A stretch of 64,000 bases of DNA from Nemophila menziesii (taxonomy: Eukaryota; Streptophyta; Magnoliopsida; Boraginales; Hydrophyllaceae). The notes below the pieces were generated by a model. It had not been told where the DNA came from, ran no database searches, and was given only the letters and a program-made list of their open reading frames with translations. Location of the stretch: positions 9,817,001 through 9,881,000 of the forward strand of contig JARWIR010000010.1 of NCBI GenBank assembly GCA_029959085.1, written 5' to 3'. Shown here in pieces: positions 33,389 to 46,116 of this stretch (position 1 is the stretch's first letter; each line of letters begins with the position of its first letter). The position numbers and the translations under genes were made by a program.

Positions 33389-35639
33389 TTTGATGTCCCG
33401 ACAAATCAAGAACAAAAGTAGAGGTCTAAGGCAAGAAGCAAATGGAGAATCTAAAGAATATACCCAAAGAAAAATTAAAATAGATCTCATATAGTAAAAC
33501 CTAAGAACTAATTCACACATACACCTATCATACAAAATCATACACATAAATCCTATTAATCTAAAATTAATTCCACAATGCTAGAAGGTTACACTTGATA
33601 CTTAGCTCGAGATGGTGTCTATATGATGTTCATCAATCTTTATTAGCTTTAAATGATCTACTTGACTTACTCACTATTAACAAAAATTTCACTCCACTAT
33701 GTACCTAGGAATCACGAGTTCTTTATGGTTATAGCGTAGGATTAGGGACTGTATGTTACATTTGGATAATGAAAAGTGAGGTTTTGGATCTCTCCTCACT
33801 AGCCTTCAACAAAATGTCCTGAGCTTTAGTTTACACTCACTCTCTCAACGCACTAATTTAGCGTCCCCAATACCCAAACCTATCAATATGATTATAATAA
33901 AATTATTCCTCTGCCGCTTATTTTATTTCACATTTATTCAATCTTGTTTTTTGTAAGTTTATCATGACATTCTTTTTAATGTGAATTGTCATGCTAACTT
34001 ATTTTTTCATTTTTATTCATTTTTATTCATTTTTTCATTTTTTTCTTTTTCTTTTCTCTTTTCTTTTTAGAAATCGGCAAAGGAATTTACAATAAAGTGC
34101 ATAATCATTCAAGCACATAAAAAATATACCCAAGAAATGTAATAACATATTCCCTAACCCCAAACTCAAACTCAAGGACAACTAGTATTAAGGAACCGTG
34201 ATTCAAGTGCAGGTCATATGGTATAGTCCTAACATCTAAAGGATAAGATTATAATGTGGCTTCAAAATAAAGGCTTACATGCTAAAAAATGGGGCTAAGA
34301 AGGATATCATTATTCATGGGTTAGAAAGCTAAAAATGTTTCAAGTGGCTATCAAAGAAGTGCCTATCATTTTCCTAGTCACATATTTCACTCCATTTTCA
34401 CCTCTAGTTCATAATTAAGTGGGTTCTCTACTCATTTAGATTTCAAGTTCTACACACCACTCATTCTCACTAAGTACAAGCTTACTTCTTTTGCATTGTT
34501 CATTAATTTTTCCTATATATCATCTAGTGTTTGCTTGCATTCAAGGTGTGTTTTACATGATATCTAAGGTCTACTATTTTATATCATTAATTTAAATAAA
34601 GTATGCTTCATGGGGACATTCAACAAACTATACAGTCAAATCATTCCTTAAAGTAATTTTTATTTAAATTAAAAAAAATTCAAAAAGCAGTAAAAACAAA
34701 TAACACATAAAAATTGGGATGAGGGACAACGATACCCCACCCCAAACTCAAAAATGAGTCGTGATCCCACGACTCAAAAAGACTCTATAAAGCAAATAAA
34801 AATAATATACACTGCTAAATGAGAAAGGGAGAAGGAAACGAATATGTAGTGGAACTAGGCCAATCTCATGTATTACTGCGTCGAAGTTGAGAAGTATTCT
34901 TAGCAAAGATACACTGTTGAATGCGTCTTCTATGAAGTGTATTTCATCAACTCAAACTCATATTTCCCTTAGCTAATAATCTCCTCATGTTTCCCTTTAA
35001 ATAATCCTCCCTTAACACCAAACACTCTTTTCTCTTCATGTTCTTCATCACTTCTCCAACCTTGATGTTGTCTTGGGTGACTCCCAACTCAATTTTTCAC
35101 CTACTTAAAAGATTACTTGCACAACATATAATAGTAGGCTCAAATAATTCATAATTCCTCCAATAAATAACTAAAAATTCTTAATTTCCAGCTAATAATA
35201 GAAAAAAAAGAAGAGTTCTAGATATTTTACCGGATTGGCTGTGGAATTTGTGATGATTTGATAACTTCACTTGCAGTCTCCAACCTTCAAAGTACAAAGT
35301 TATTGATGAAATTTGTTTCTTTTGATGTTGTTGATGGTGGAAAATAGTAGGCACAGTAATTTATGAGATGGGTAATCAATATCTATAGTGTTGGGGAGGT
35401 TTAATGGATATAATTTAAGTTTTGGTGAAGAAAAAAAATTCTGGATTAAACGTTGAATTTCTTGGTGTTTTTTAAAAGATTTTTGGTCAATTACCTGTTG
35501 GATGATGTTTAGATGGAAGATTTGATGATAATTTTATGTTTTGATGGTAGGTTGCAGCTATTTTCAAAGTTTGGGTTCGTACTTCATGGTGTTTCCGGTG
35601 TGAGAGGCTAACGCACAAAATGTTAAATTTCAAGAATTG
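33389..35639 (-). other. 3' region and decayed ORF2 of element G
   Basis: No intact ORF. Long-range pairing arms CTCTGCCG (33910-33917) and CGGCAAAG (34075-34082), one mismatch; GAGTCGTG hairpin at 34756-34775 (loop changed to GGAT); purine-tract copies near 34160 and 34740. Between about 34850 and 35100 short pieces resemble the ends of ORF2 in C and E but no frame survives. Confidence 0.55.
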
Positions 35640-35955
35640 CCGAGAGCTAACCGGCATGTCGGCCACAGGACCGGCTAGCCGGCTGTGATTGACAATCTCC
35701 CTAATAGCTAGATCTCAAAAAAAAAACGCGGTTTAGGCTCAAGAAACACCTAATTTCGACCTCCGAGCGCAAATATATAGCTTGCCAAAGTTTTCTATGA
35801 TTCTGTCCAAACCTATCAAAATGGTGGGCAGTATGCCGGTGATCTGACGGCTTGCCGGTCCCGAATGACTTCTCTCGCTGACGCACATTCTTGTTGCGTT
35901 TAAGGGTTCCAATTCCAGGGACTTTGACCGGCATGCCGGCGGTAGGGTCGGGTAG
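35640..35955. repeat. GC-rich inverted-repeat array, type 1, element G (truncated)
   Basis: Degenerate CCGGCATGTCGG and ACCGGCTAGCCGGC palindromes near 35650-35685, GACGCA near 35880, and CCGGCATGCCGGC near 35928. Cut by the F insertion at 35956. Minus-strand ORFs over it are compositional. Confidence 0.7.
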
Positions 35956-37461
35956 TGATGTCTCCTCATTTGTGATAATAAAATCTATTTTCGAGACATT
36001 ATTTTAGTTGTATTTATTAGTTTATAGGTCGATTTTCTCATGATTTAGTACACTTTCCTATTTTGTGTCTTGAATAAATTATTTATTATTTTTAGAGCAT
36101 ATTGGGTTTACTTGTTTATTTAGTGTGAATCTTTAGAGATATATGGTAATTAATTAGAGTCCAAGTTGGGTTCAAGAGCTAAAAGAAAGAAAATAAACAT
36201 GGAAATTGAAGATAAAGAAGTAAAAGCTAAAATTATGGAAAAGGAATAGCTGCCATAAATCTAAATTTCATCACCTACGACCACAAATCAGCTTGTATCT
36301 CAAACTCGGTGAGGAATTTGGAGAAAAGGTCAATAGCAAAGTTAAATATCTTTCTGAGACGAGGAATTTCGACTACTCATACGCGTCAAACGGATAAGTA
36401 TTGATGCTGTTAGGACCAAAACAAAAACGGGGCTGATTCCATATTTTAGAGTTACGATTTTGAGTTGGGTTTGGAGTCCAACACTTACCTTCTCCTTCAA
36501 GAAAACGATAAGGTCTTCCTATACACTATAAATACAACCTCTTAACATTATAGAACCATCCTTGGCCAAACCTTAAAGTCGGGAAGAAGCTATAACACAA
36601 GAAGAGAAGTCTGGAAGGAGCTGTGCATCAATTATGTCTCATTCAACCTTTAATTCTGTAATTCTTTTCTTTTCTTTTCTTAGTATGAATTAAATAAATT
36701 TAGCTTGATTGTTACCATATATGTATGAACCCTAGTTTTGATTGACATCTATCTAATTTGGGAATTCTATGTTTTAAACTGAATTATTGTTTTTATTCTC
36801 TATTTATGTGTTGGGATTTATATTATGTGTTCTTGTGGACTGCAGCCATGTAGAATTACCATCATAGTAGTTAAGTAATCATTGACAACGGTATATTTAA
36901 CTATAGGATTAGCACATAACGTCTAGAATAAGGTTTGATCTGACAACTCAGCCTAACTAGATTGTCACTATGGTTTAGCATATTACTATTTAATTAATTG
37001 CAAGAAAAGATTATTAGGTTCTTCTTGACACAAATAAACCCTAAAATTATCTACCTAGTGCAATTGAAACTGACTATTGAAATACTACATGATTCACCCT
37101 TACATGTTTAGAACGGCTAGTGAGGATTACTTGCTAATTACTCAGGCTAAACTACCATACTATCTTCTTTTCGTTTATTTAATTTTTTGTCTTTTAATTT
37201 ATTAGTTTAGTTTTATTATTCAAAAACAAAATAAAAATCTATCTTTCCTTTCTTTACTCTTGCGTATTATTATTCTAGCTCTTATATATGTACTTGATAA
37301 TTTGCATAAGTTCTTCTTAACCTTCGTAGTCTCTGAGGAACGAATTCTACTTATTCATTAAAACTTGCATACGATCTGTATACTTCCAGAACCGTGCTCA
37401 GCCTAGGGTGTTAATTTGCACTTATTTATATCATTATTTTATCACACCTTAGGCGACACCA
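35956..37461 (+). repeat. 5' LTR of element F
   Basis: 1506 bp, TGATGTCTCC ... GCGACACCA. TATAAATA at 36527-36534. The internal inverted copy of the terminus reads GAGACATTA here and GAGACATCA in the 3' LTR. Confidence 0.92.
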
Positions 37462-37467
37462 AGTTTT

Positions 37468-37485
37468 TGGCGCCGCTGCCGGGGA
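37468..37485 (+). promoter_or_regulatory. Primer-binding site of element F
   Basis: TGGCGCCGCTGCCGGGGA, six bases after the LTR. Confidence 0.88.
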
Positions 37486-37658
37486 CTACATCGTTAGTCC
37501 TTGTGCAATTATCTAGTGCTTATATTTCAGTTAGTTCTATTTTACGCTTTTGTTTTTAGTTTTTGTTTTACAGATTTTTTCCAGGCGAGAGCAGATTTAT
37601 TAGGAAAGAAAAGTTTCGTATTACTAGATCCTGCAGAAGCTAATACAATATGCTCAAG

Positions 37659-38756
37659 ATAGACTAGCAACTCGCTGAATTACGCAAACTAGCGCGAGAA
37701 ATAGCTCAAGGAAATCTAGTACATACTTTACCTTCATGTCCTAGTTGTGGAGCAAGAGATCACTCGTTGGAGAATTGCATGAATAATCCAGCTTCGATTT
37801 CCTTCTATCCTTATCAAAGAAACCATTATTACAACGGTGATTATCAATCTCAAGGAATTACGCTAATTAACAGCCCCATTCAGAATTATAATTGGGTCGA
37901 AAATCAACAGACATATTATCAACCGCGACCACAATCTTATTATCCTCCATAACCTATCTATGAAGAAACGCCAATTTATAATGAAGCTTATCAAGAATCA
38001 CCTATTTATTCAATGCAACAAACCATACAAAAGCAACCTTCGAGTTTGAATTCAAGCATGGCTAAGATGATGAACTTAATGGAAGATAATATGAAGATTA
38101 GCCAGCAAAGAAGCCAAAACTCATCCAAGGTGCTTAAGAATCTCGAGCAAACAATGTCACAAATGGAGAGTACACTTCAAAACTTTGCAAAAGGGCAACC
38201 CCCAAGTGATACCAGTGCTCCAGAAAACGGTGTTTGTCATGCAGTTAAATTAAGAAGTGGAAAACAATTACCTCCGCCTAAAGTAAAACCAGAACCAACC
38301 TCTATCCCTGAATAAGTGGTTGACAAAACAATCAAAGATAAGGTAGAAGAGGTAATTGAACAAAAAAGTGTCCCAGAGAAGACACCAGAAAAGAACGAGA
38401 GCCCAGTGGTAACCAACACACGTCCTCCTCCACCATTCCCGTCACGTGTCAGAAATCAGAACAATGAAAAAGAATTCAAGAAGTTCCTTGACATGGTGAA
38501 CGAGTTAAAAATCAATATCCCGTTTGTAGAAGCTCTCACAAGAATGTCAAAATATGGTAAGTTCATGAAGGACATTCTTTCTAACAAACGAAGTTTAGAA
38601 ACCGAAGAGATGAATGGATTGCCAGAGGAGTGTAATGCTACAAATGAAATCGAGTTACCACCAGATGAACCTCTACCCACGAATTCTTGGATGGCACCAT
38701 CCATGATTATGAAGAATCGAGCTGAAAAGTTCGTGGGAATTAGAGGAAAGGGGTAG
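37659..38756 (+). pseudogene. Gag remnant of element F (zinc knuckle and linker)
   Basis: One frame with stops at 37950-37952 and 38313-38315. No ATG or capsid domain precedes it; the upstream frame is full of stops. A charged helix-like stretch (QLAELRKLAREIAQ) leads to the CCHC knuckle CPSCGARDHSLENC (37737-37778). Next come a Tyr/Gln/Pro linker, a coiled-coil-like segment, the LRSGKQLPPP motif, PPPPFPSRV and a segment matching the Gag-protease spacer of E (INIPFVEALTRMSKYGKFMKDIL, NGLPEECNA). It ends before the protease active site. Confidence 0.75.
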
Positions 38757-38784
38757 AAATTCCGTCATTCTCAATCGAGGTAAC

Positions 38785-38805
38785 ACGTCTAACTTTAAAA
38801 GACGT
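38785..38805 (+). other. Post-gag hairpin, element F
   Basis: Six-bp stem ACGTCT/AGACGT around AACTTTAAA, as in B. Confidence 0.7.
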
Positions 38806-38989
38806 TAAATAAAAGTGTTGTACGGGAGATAACCTGATTTTTTTTATGTTTTTATGTTTTTACTTCATGTTTAGTTTAGTTATTTTTAGTTGATATTGCA
38901 TATTTGAGAAAGTATTAGTGTTTTTGATGTTTATGGGCTAAAGAAATCGAATTTGGGAGAAAAACGATTTTTTTAGGAAAAATCAGATC

Positions 38990-39180
38990 ACAGCTCCGGT
39001 ATACCAGCCCTCACCGGCGGTATACCGCAGGTCAGAAAACCCGAGCCCACGGGTAAGGCCACGCGTTTAATGCCGAGAGGTCAAATTTCAAAGGAGGCTA
39101 GCTCCGGTATACCGCCCAGCACAAAAACCCGTGCCCACGTGTTTATAATTCGGGTACTTTGTCGTAACTCGAATCCCGAC
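38990..39180. repeat. GC-rich inverted-repeat array, type 2 (short), element F
   Basis: CCGGTATACC and GCGGTATACCGC palindromes with AAAACCCGAGCCCACGGG-type hairpins, two modules. Shorter than the B and D arrays but in the same position. Confidence 0.7.
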
Positions 39181-39570
39181 ACTGCTGGAGAGAAAAAAAT
39201 TCGCGTTTTTCAGGTTATAAGGGAGAGAAGATTGCTCTAATACGAATTTTTCAATCCTTAAGCTTCTCCTTCTTCCCCAAACCTCTCCTAACTCCATTGA
39301 AGATTCATCAAACCTTCCCTAAACATCAAAACACTACCCAATCACCCATATCATACCAAAACACCTTGAATCCAAGAATCAAAAGCTTAAATTTCAGAAA
39401 TTCATCCTACAATTTCATAAATCCATACCAATCCATGAAGAATCCATCTTACTCACATAGAGGATCATCATCAAAACACCTTTCCTAACCCAAATAAAGC
39501 TTGTACAACCAATAATCAAGAGTTTCAAATTTCAAGAGTGGTTAAAGCTTTGAGTTGGGGATCAATTGAG
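39181..39570 (+). other. ORF2 leader of element F
   Basis: AT-rich, no gene. A purine-tract copy (CTTTGAGTTGGGGATC, about 39548-39563) precedes the ATG at 39571. Confidence 0.6.
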
Positions 39571-40314
39571 ATGATTAAGAGAACATAAACATTATCTAAT
39601 GCAAGGGAGATGAAGAAAAGCAAGATATTGGATTTTATTGAGAAGAAATCAAGTAAGAAAAGTTCTAGTTCCATACAAAGGGTAAAACAAGTCAAGAGTA
39701 GAGAGGTCAGCATGTTGTGTTGATTCAATGGGCCAAAAGGTTCCAACTTTAGTGAAGAAAACAACACAGCCTCTACAGATCGAAGACCTCACACCCGAAG
39801 AAAAAGAGAAAGCTTCAATGGCCATGATAGCTTCTCCCAAGAAACAATTAAAGGAATTACCTTTGTCTTATGAGAAAGTATTTGAAGAAGAAATTGGTAG
39901 AGGAGAATACAAGAAGATTCATGAAGATTTGGAAAGATTGGGTTGGTCTACGTTAATGGTAAGACGTTCTAAAAAACGTTCTTTTTGTTAAATTGTATTT
40001 GAGAGGAGAAGAAGAGGGTGTGGCACAGTTGATCTATGAGGAGGTGATACGATTTTTAGTCTCTCCCATGTCGTTATTTAATATGCAATATCCTACAATG
40101 GTCACGTGTCTTGATCGGAAAGCGAATAAGAAGTTGGGTGAAGAAGAAACACGTGAGTTTAAGATGAGTAACAATATTGACTATGCTTGGATCATTAAAG
40201 TTTTAGAGTAATTACGCAACTTTCAAAAGAAGAAAAGGAGTACATCATAACACTCCGTGAGCAATTAAAGAAAATCCAGCAAATCCTATCTTGGATGTCA
40301 ATAAGGCGAGGTAA
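39571..40314 (+). pseudogene. ORF2 remnant of element F
   Basis: Starts MIKRT and stops at once (TAA in codon 6). A later frame (39728-39991) gives LKELPLSYEKVFEEEIGRGEY, matching B. A frame change and an internal deletion follow MVRRSK, and the next stretch (39993-40211) matches the B block GEEVDVAHLIYEEVI. It ends in the hairpin CGAGGT/GCCTTG with the stop in it, as in B. No function expected. Confidence 0.7.
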
Positions 40315-41826
40315 TAGCCTTGAAGAGTATTTTTTCTTTCTTCCCTACCATTTATTTATATGCAATATGTGTGCTAATTTTAAATTTTAATTCTTTATTG
40401 AGTCTTTTTCGAGTCGCGGGGACACGGCTCACTTTTGAGTTGGGGGTGGGGATTCGTTGTCTTCATCTTCCTTTTTGTTTTTTCATAAAATTTAAAATTT
40501 TTAGGTTGAATTAAGGCATAGAATATGTTGAATGTACCTGTTGAGCATGATTTAATTAAGTTAATGATAGTAAGTAGTATGTTTTTTGAAAGATGTCATA
40601 AATATGTTTAGTATGCATGTATGAAAACAGGAAATAAAAGATAGAAAAGTTATTGAGCAATGCTAAGAAGTTACGTTGAAACTTAGGGAGAGTTATCTGG
40701 TGTGTAGAATGTGAGGTTTGAAATTAGTTGAAAACCCGCTTGTCTATGAACTAGTAGTGAAAAAGTAATAAAATCCGGTAGTTAGAAAAGTGAATAAGGC
40801 AGTTCTTTCATATTGAAGCAACTTGAAGCCTTTTATGCCTTCTCACCCTTTTATTTGAATATTGTTATTATTTATCCGTCTTAGCCCCTCTGAGCCTTTC
40901 TAAAGCCTTTTATTGAACCACATTATAATCCATACCCTTAGTTTGTAGGACTTCTCTATATGACCTGCACTCGAATTGCAAAACCTGAGACAATTCGTTT
41001 TTAGAGCTTGAGTTTAGGGTGGTGGGTTTCATCATTAGGGAACATTGGGTTTGGAATTTGTAATTGTGATTTAATTGATGATGAAAAAGTTAATATTGTA
41101 ACCCTTTGCCGGGGTAATAGTGAATGAAAAAGAAGCTACAAGCTAAATTTATGAAAAGGCATAACTTTGAAAAAATAGCATGATATATCAACATTAAAAA
41201 AGAGAGTCATAGCTATACAAAAGAAAAAAATGATGTGAAAAGAATATATTCGGACCGGCAAAGTGGAATTTGTATATCATCATGAAGGGTTTCATTTGGG
41301 ATTATTAGGGTCGCACGTCAAAAGCATCAAAAATTGGGTTGAGTGAGAACATCTTCGAGTGAAAACTCAAGCTCTAGGGCGATTCGTTGATGGAATGTGA
41401 GGAGAGAGCCAAAAGCTCACTTTTCATTTATCCAAAAATTCCACACCGTCCCTAAGACACGTTATAACCAAAGACCTTAGGATTTCTAACTGCTTGGTGG
41501 AGAAACAGTTGAGCTATTAGGTAGTAGGTAAGTGGACCATTGGACGCTATATTAGATACTATGAACAACCTATAGACATGAGCACGAACTAAGTTAAGAC
41601 CTCTCCTTCTGTCATTGGGAAATTAATCTTGACTTGAATTTATGGATTGTTGATTAGGTGTATATTAAGCATACTTGTGCATTATTTATTGACCATTACT
41701 ACATGATAATTTTTAGATACTATGCTCTAGGATCATTCATTATGTTATGTTCTTATTCTCCTCCTACTTCTTCTTCTTGACTTCCATACTGTTCTTTATA
41801 TTTATTGTATCGGGACGATACAACTT
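40315..41826 (+). other. Conserved non-coding 3' region of element F
   Basis: No gene. GAGTCGCG/CACGGCTC hairpin at 40411-40430 (one wobble and one mismatch), purine-tract copies near 40435 and 41005, long-range pairing CTTTGCCGG (41104-41112) with CCGGCAAAG (41255-41263), and the AGCTCACTTT hairpin near 41400-41423. Confidence 0.68.
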
Positions 41827-41840
41827 TGTGTTGGGGGTCT
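41827..41840 (+). promoter_or_regulatory. Polypurine tract of element F
   Basis: TGTGTTGGGGGTCT abuts the 3' LTR. Confidence 0.82.
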
Positions 41841-42955
41841 TGATGTCTCCTCATTTGTGATAATAAAATCTATTTCCGAGACATCATTTTAGTTGTATTT
41901 ATTAGTTTATAGGTCGATTTTCTCATGAATTAGTACACTTTCCTATTTTCTGTCTTGAATTGATTATTTATTATATTTAGAGCATATTGCGTTTAATTAT
42001 TTATTTAGTGTGAAGTTTTAGAGATATATGTAATTAATTAAAGTCCAAGTTGGGTCTAAGAGCTAAAGGAAAGATGATAAACATGGAAATTGAAGATAAG
42101 GAAGTAAAAACTAAAATTATGGAAATGGAAAAGGTGCCATAAATCTGAATTTCAGCACCTACGACCACAAATCATCTTGTATCTCAAAATCGGTGAGGAA
42201 TTTGGAGAAACGGTCAGGAGAAAAGTTAAAGATCTTTCCGAGACGATGAATTTATACTACTCATACGCGTCAAAAGCATAAGTATTGAAGCTGTTAGGAC
42301 CAAAATAAAAACGGGGCTGATTCCATATTTTAGGGTTACGAATTTGAGTTGGGCTTGGAGTCCAACACTTACCTTCTCCTTCAAGAAAACGATTAGGTCT
42401 TCCTATACACTATAAATACAATCTCTTAACATTAGAAAATCATCCTTGGCCAAAGCTTAAGGTCAAGAAGAAGCTATAACACAAGAAGAGAAGTCTAGAA
42501 GGACCTGTGCATCAATTATGTCTCCTTCAACCTTTAATTCTATAATTCTTTTCTTTTCTTTTCTTAGTATGAATTAAATAAATTTAGCTTGAGTGTTAGC
42601 ATATATGTATGAACCCTAGTTTTGATTGACATCTATCTAATTTAGGAATTCTATGTTTTAAATTGAATTATTGTTTTTATTCTCTGTTTATGTGTTGGGA
42701 TTTATATTCTGTGTTCTTGTGACTGCAGCCATATAGAATTACCATCATAGTAGTTAAGTAATCATTGACAATGGTATATTTAACTATAGGATTAGCACAT
42801 AACGTCTAGAATAAGGTTTGATCTGACAATTCAGCCTAACTAGATTGTCACTATGGTTTAGCATATTGCTATTTAATCTATTGCAGGAAAAGATTATTAG
42901 GTTCTTATTGACACAGGTAAACCCTAAAATTATCTACCTAGCGCAATTGAACCGA
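41841..42955 (+). repeat. 3' LTR of element F (5' part, interrupted by E)
   Basis: Matches 35956-37075 closely by eye. Cut at 42955; the remaining ~390 bp would lie beyond E's 3' LTR, outside the window. Confidence 0.9.
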
Positions 42956-44342
42956 TGATGTCTCCTTAATTGTTCTTATTTTCGACCCTTAGGAGACATC
43001 ATTTTTTGTGTTTATTTAATCAATTCGATAGACTTTTGGACTAAATATGCAATAATATGATTTTCCTCTTTTATTTCTAGCATTTTTGATTTATTAACCT
43101 TTTGCGCGTAATATTGGTATTTTTAGTGTAAAGTTTACAGGTTTTAGATGTTAGCTTGAAGAGGAATCCGAGGAGAAAGTCAAAGATCAAAAGATAGAGT
43201 CAAGATTTGAAAAGAAATCCCGAAGATATTATTTTTGGAGCTGAAAATCCATTTTCCAGGCCATAGATTGCTGATTTCGAGGTGCTTAAGCGATGATTTA
43301 GCCGCTGACCTTTGAAGAGAAAACGCTCCTTATCGAGTTACGGAACTTTAGCAACTAGAATGAGGTCAATCGGAGTCATAACGCATCGGGAAAAGCCGTT
43401 TTAGTGAAGGTATATCAGCAGTTACGGGATTTTGGGCTAAGTTAATGGACTTGGGCCTTTTATATTCCATTTAATTAAAAGATTAGGGCCAAGTCCGAAT
43501 TTCCACCTATAAAACCAGCCCTTGACTTCTATTTTATACACAATTCATATTCTGCAAGATTAAAAACACCAGAGAGAAGCAACTGAAGGAAGGAGAAGAA
43601 GCTACAAGAGCTGGAGAGGGTCTATATCTCCGTTCGTAGTCATTCCGATTCCGGAAATTAGGTTCTTTTATCTTTTTAATTCTGTAATCAATATGAATTC
43701 CTTTATTTTTAATTTCGTATTTCATTTAAATATGAGCTAAGCTTTTCATAGTGCTTGAGAACAAACAATGGGCGAATCCCAATCTTATTAATTAACGAAT
43801 GTTGAATTTGGGTTTTTATTGAATTAAACTAAATTAGGGCTTTTACTCTTTTCGATAAATTGTCAATGTTTACTGTTTTTAGCGTCATGAACTAGGAACA
43901 GGTGTTAGTATCTAGGCTATTCCAATTAGTGGCGATTGGATCATCCTGACGGAGGGTTTAGGTACAGAACCATTTATTCAATCTAGGATAGAAGTTATTG
44001 ACTCTGACGAGCTTAGCTAATCCTAGGGCCAATGAGGTAATAAAACTTAATCATCCAACGGTGGATCATATTTACCCTGACGGGACTAGTGACACTTTAG
44101 GATCGCCTTATAGTCCACCCTGACGGGGGTATAAGGAAATTAGAATCCCGACCATTGTAATTGACTAATTTAGCCCTTAAACAACATAAGTTAAGAAATA
44201 GGATAGGGGGGATCCTTGCGTTCTCAAGTGCTACATCTCATATTGCGTTTCACATCAATTTACTTGCGTCTTAGCTTTTATTTGCATTTTAGTAATTGTC
44301 TTTCATTCATTAGCTTTAATAACAAAAACCAAACAAACATAT
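42956..44342 (+). repeat. 5' LTR of element E, first part
   Basis: Starts TGATGTCTCCTTA, pairing with TAGGAGACATCA inside the first 46 bases. TATAAAA at 43508-43514. Interrupted at 44342 by element D, with the CATAT duplication. About ten differences in 560 bp against the 3' LTR. Confidence 0.92.
44338..44342 (+). other. Target-site duplication of element D, left copy
   Basis: CATAT, repeated at 53645-53649. Confidence 0.9.
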
Positions 44343-46098
44343 TGGTGGGTCCTAGTGTGTTATTAAATTAATGCGAAAATAAAGGAACCACAATAACCGC
44401 AAGTGTACGGTTGTCCAAGTAATATTCGATAAATCGAGTTCGTTCGCAGGGACGGATTAGGCACAACTCAGGTATTAATCAAAAAGTAAGAATAATTGCT
44501 TAACAGAAACAAATAAAGTAAAGATTTTTGTTTGGTTTTATAAATTAAGATGCAATAAAATAAACTACGAAAATAAAAGAAAGCAAATAAAAGAGACTTG
44601 AAACTTCAGATGAGAAAGAGTACTTGATCCTCGAGAGGGTTTCACCTAACCTATCTAATTCATGCTTCTGTTTAAGGGCTAAACTGGTATTATTATGTTA
44701 GTCGGCACTCTAATATCTCCTATCCCCCGTCAAGTTGGACCTAAGAGCTATCCTACGGTATTACAAACCCCGTCAGGGTGAATATAAGCTACTTTCATAT
44801 GAATAATAATTTACCTCATTGGCTGCATGGTTAGTTAAGCCTGTCAAGGTCAATAACAGATACTATGCGTCTATTATCTAAGTCTGTAATTAAACCCCCC
44901 GTCAAGGTGATTCATACGCCACTATATGGAATAGCCTAATTACTATGAGCTAAGTTTGATTCATGACTTCAAAATTAGTAATTAAAACAAGATAATAGTC
45001 AACACAAAATACCTAGTCTAATTTAAACTATTAAATCCCAAATTCAGAAAACATAAATTAAACAGAATTAAGTTCAACCCATATAGCGATTCTCAAGTAC
45101 TAAAGAAATTAGTTCATAACGGAATGGAAAACTAAAATTAAAATAAAGGAATTCATGTTCAAAATACAAAAGATAATAAAGAACCTAAAGGTTAAGATGA
45201 CTGATGATGGAAGAACATGACTCCTCCAGCACTAGCTTCTCCTTGCCTTCTTGCTCTGACTTGAAAACCTTAAGCCTCTTGTGTAATTCTCTGAAGTGTG
45301 TGAAAGTAGGAGGTTAAGGGGTGTATTTATAGGTGTTGGAAGACCCTAGGTCGAATTTTGCTTGGAGTGGAAGACAAGTCAAAGACTCTCAAATTCGTAG
45401 CTCTAAAAGATAAGATTCTGCTGATTTGATTTGGTCATATCTTTTTCAATACTTATCCGTTTGAGAAGTTCCAATATATGAAACTGCTTGTATTGGAAAG
45501 CTCTTTCTATTGGTGCAGACCATTCATCCAGAATCCTAGCCAATCTTTTATTATGATTTAATCTCTAAAACGTGGCTGGATTTCAGATTTCAAAAGGCAG
45601 CTTTATCTTTTCCTCCTTTGAATAAATCTTTCCTAAATCTTCTTATTTCCATATAAATCTTCTTTCCTTTCATCTTTATCTTGACTTGGCCTCTAAGTAA
45701 TTACCATTTATCTCTTTAAAGCTTCACATTAAATAAATAATTAAACCGCATATGCTTAAAAAGAATAAATCAATAAATCAAGAAATCAAAATCGGAAAGT
45801 GTACTCTAAAAATAGAAACTCGACTAGAAATCATTTCCTAACACTCTAAAATACACTAAGACTTTATTCTCACTTTTTCTCCTTGGATTAGTCTTTCATA
45901 AGATTCAAGAACCAATTAACTTTGCATTAAAAATAGTCAAATTTACGCACAAAAGCTCAGATTCTGCAATTAGTTAATTTCCAAGGGGAGAAAGTGCAAT
46001 ATGATCAAATAAGCTTAAAATTCTATTAAAAAAGTCATTTATTCACCTAAAAGGATGTCTCCAAGGGGCTAATAATTAGAACAAATCGGGAGACATCA
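44343..46098 (-). repeat. 3' LTR of element D
   Basis: 1756 bp. TATAAATA on the minus strand (45324-45331). Terminal inverted repeat GGAGACATCA with GGATGTCTCC. Confidence 0.93.
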
Positions 46099-46116
46099 AG
46101 ACCCCAAACTCAAACC
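46099..46116 (-). promoter_or_regulatory. Polypurine tract of element D
   Basis: GGTTTGAGTTTGGGGTCT on the minus strand, abutting the LTR. Confidence 0.83.

Larger units (their letters stand above)
31843..35955 (-). mobile_element. Element G: minus-strand Athila-like element, 3' half visible
   Basis: 3' LTR, purine tract, conserved 3' region, ORF2 remnant and part of a type 1 GC array are visible; the rest lies beyond the insertion of F at 35956 and outside the window. More diverged than A, C and E: conserved hairpins hold but with changes around them. The candidate left target duplication is GTGAT (31838-31842), not testable here. Confidence 0.75.
35956..42955 (+). mobile_element. Element F: internally deleted Athila-like element
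   Basis: 5' LTR, PBS, Gag remnant (zinc knuckle and linker only), post-gag hairpin, type 2 GC array, ORF2 remnant, 3' region, purine tract, and 3' LTR cut by E at 42956. No capsid domain, protease, RT or integrase. LTRs are closest to B's. Candidate left target duplication GGTAG (35951-35955); the right copy is outside the window. Confidence 0.88.

Noticed and set aside
37468..37485. tRNA gene at the primer-binding sites
   Set aside because: Only 18 bases match the tRNA 3' end type; no cloverleaf follows. It is the primer-binding site.
42956..44342. LTR at 42956-44342 as a solo LTR
   Set aside because: It resumes at 53650 after element D, ends at a PBS and is followed by gag; the CATAT duplication around D proves it is one interrupted LTR.
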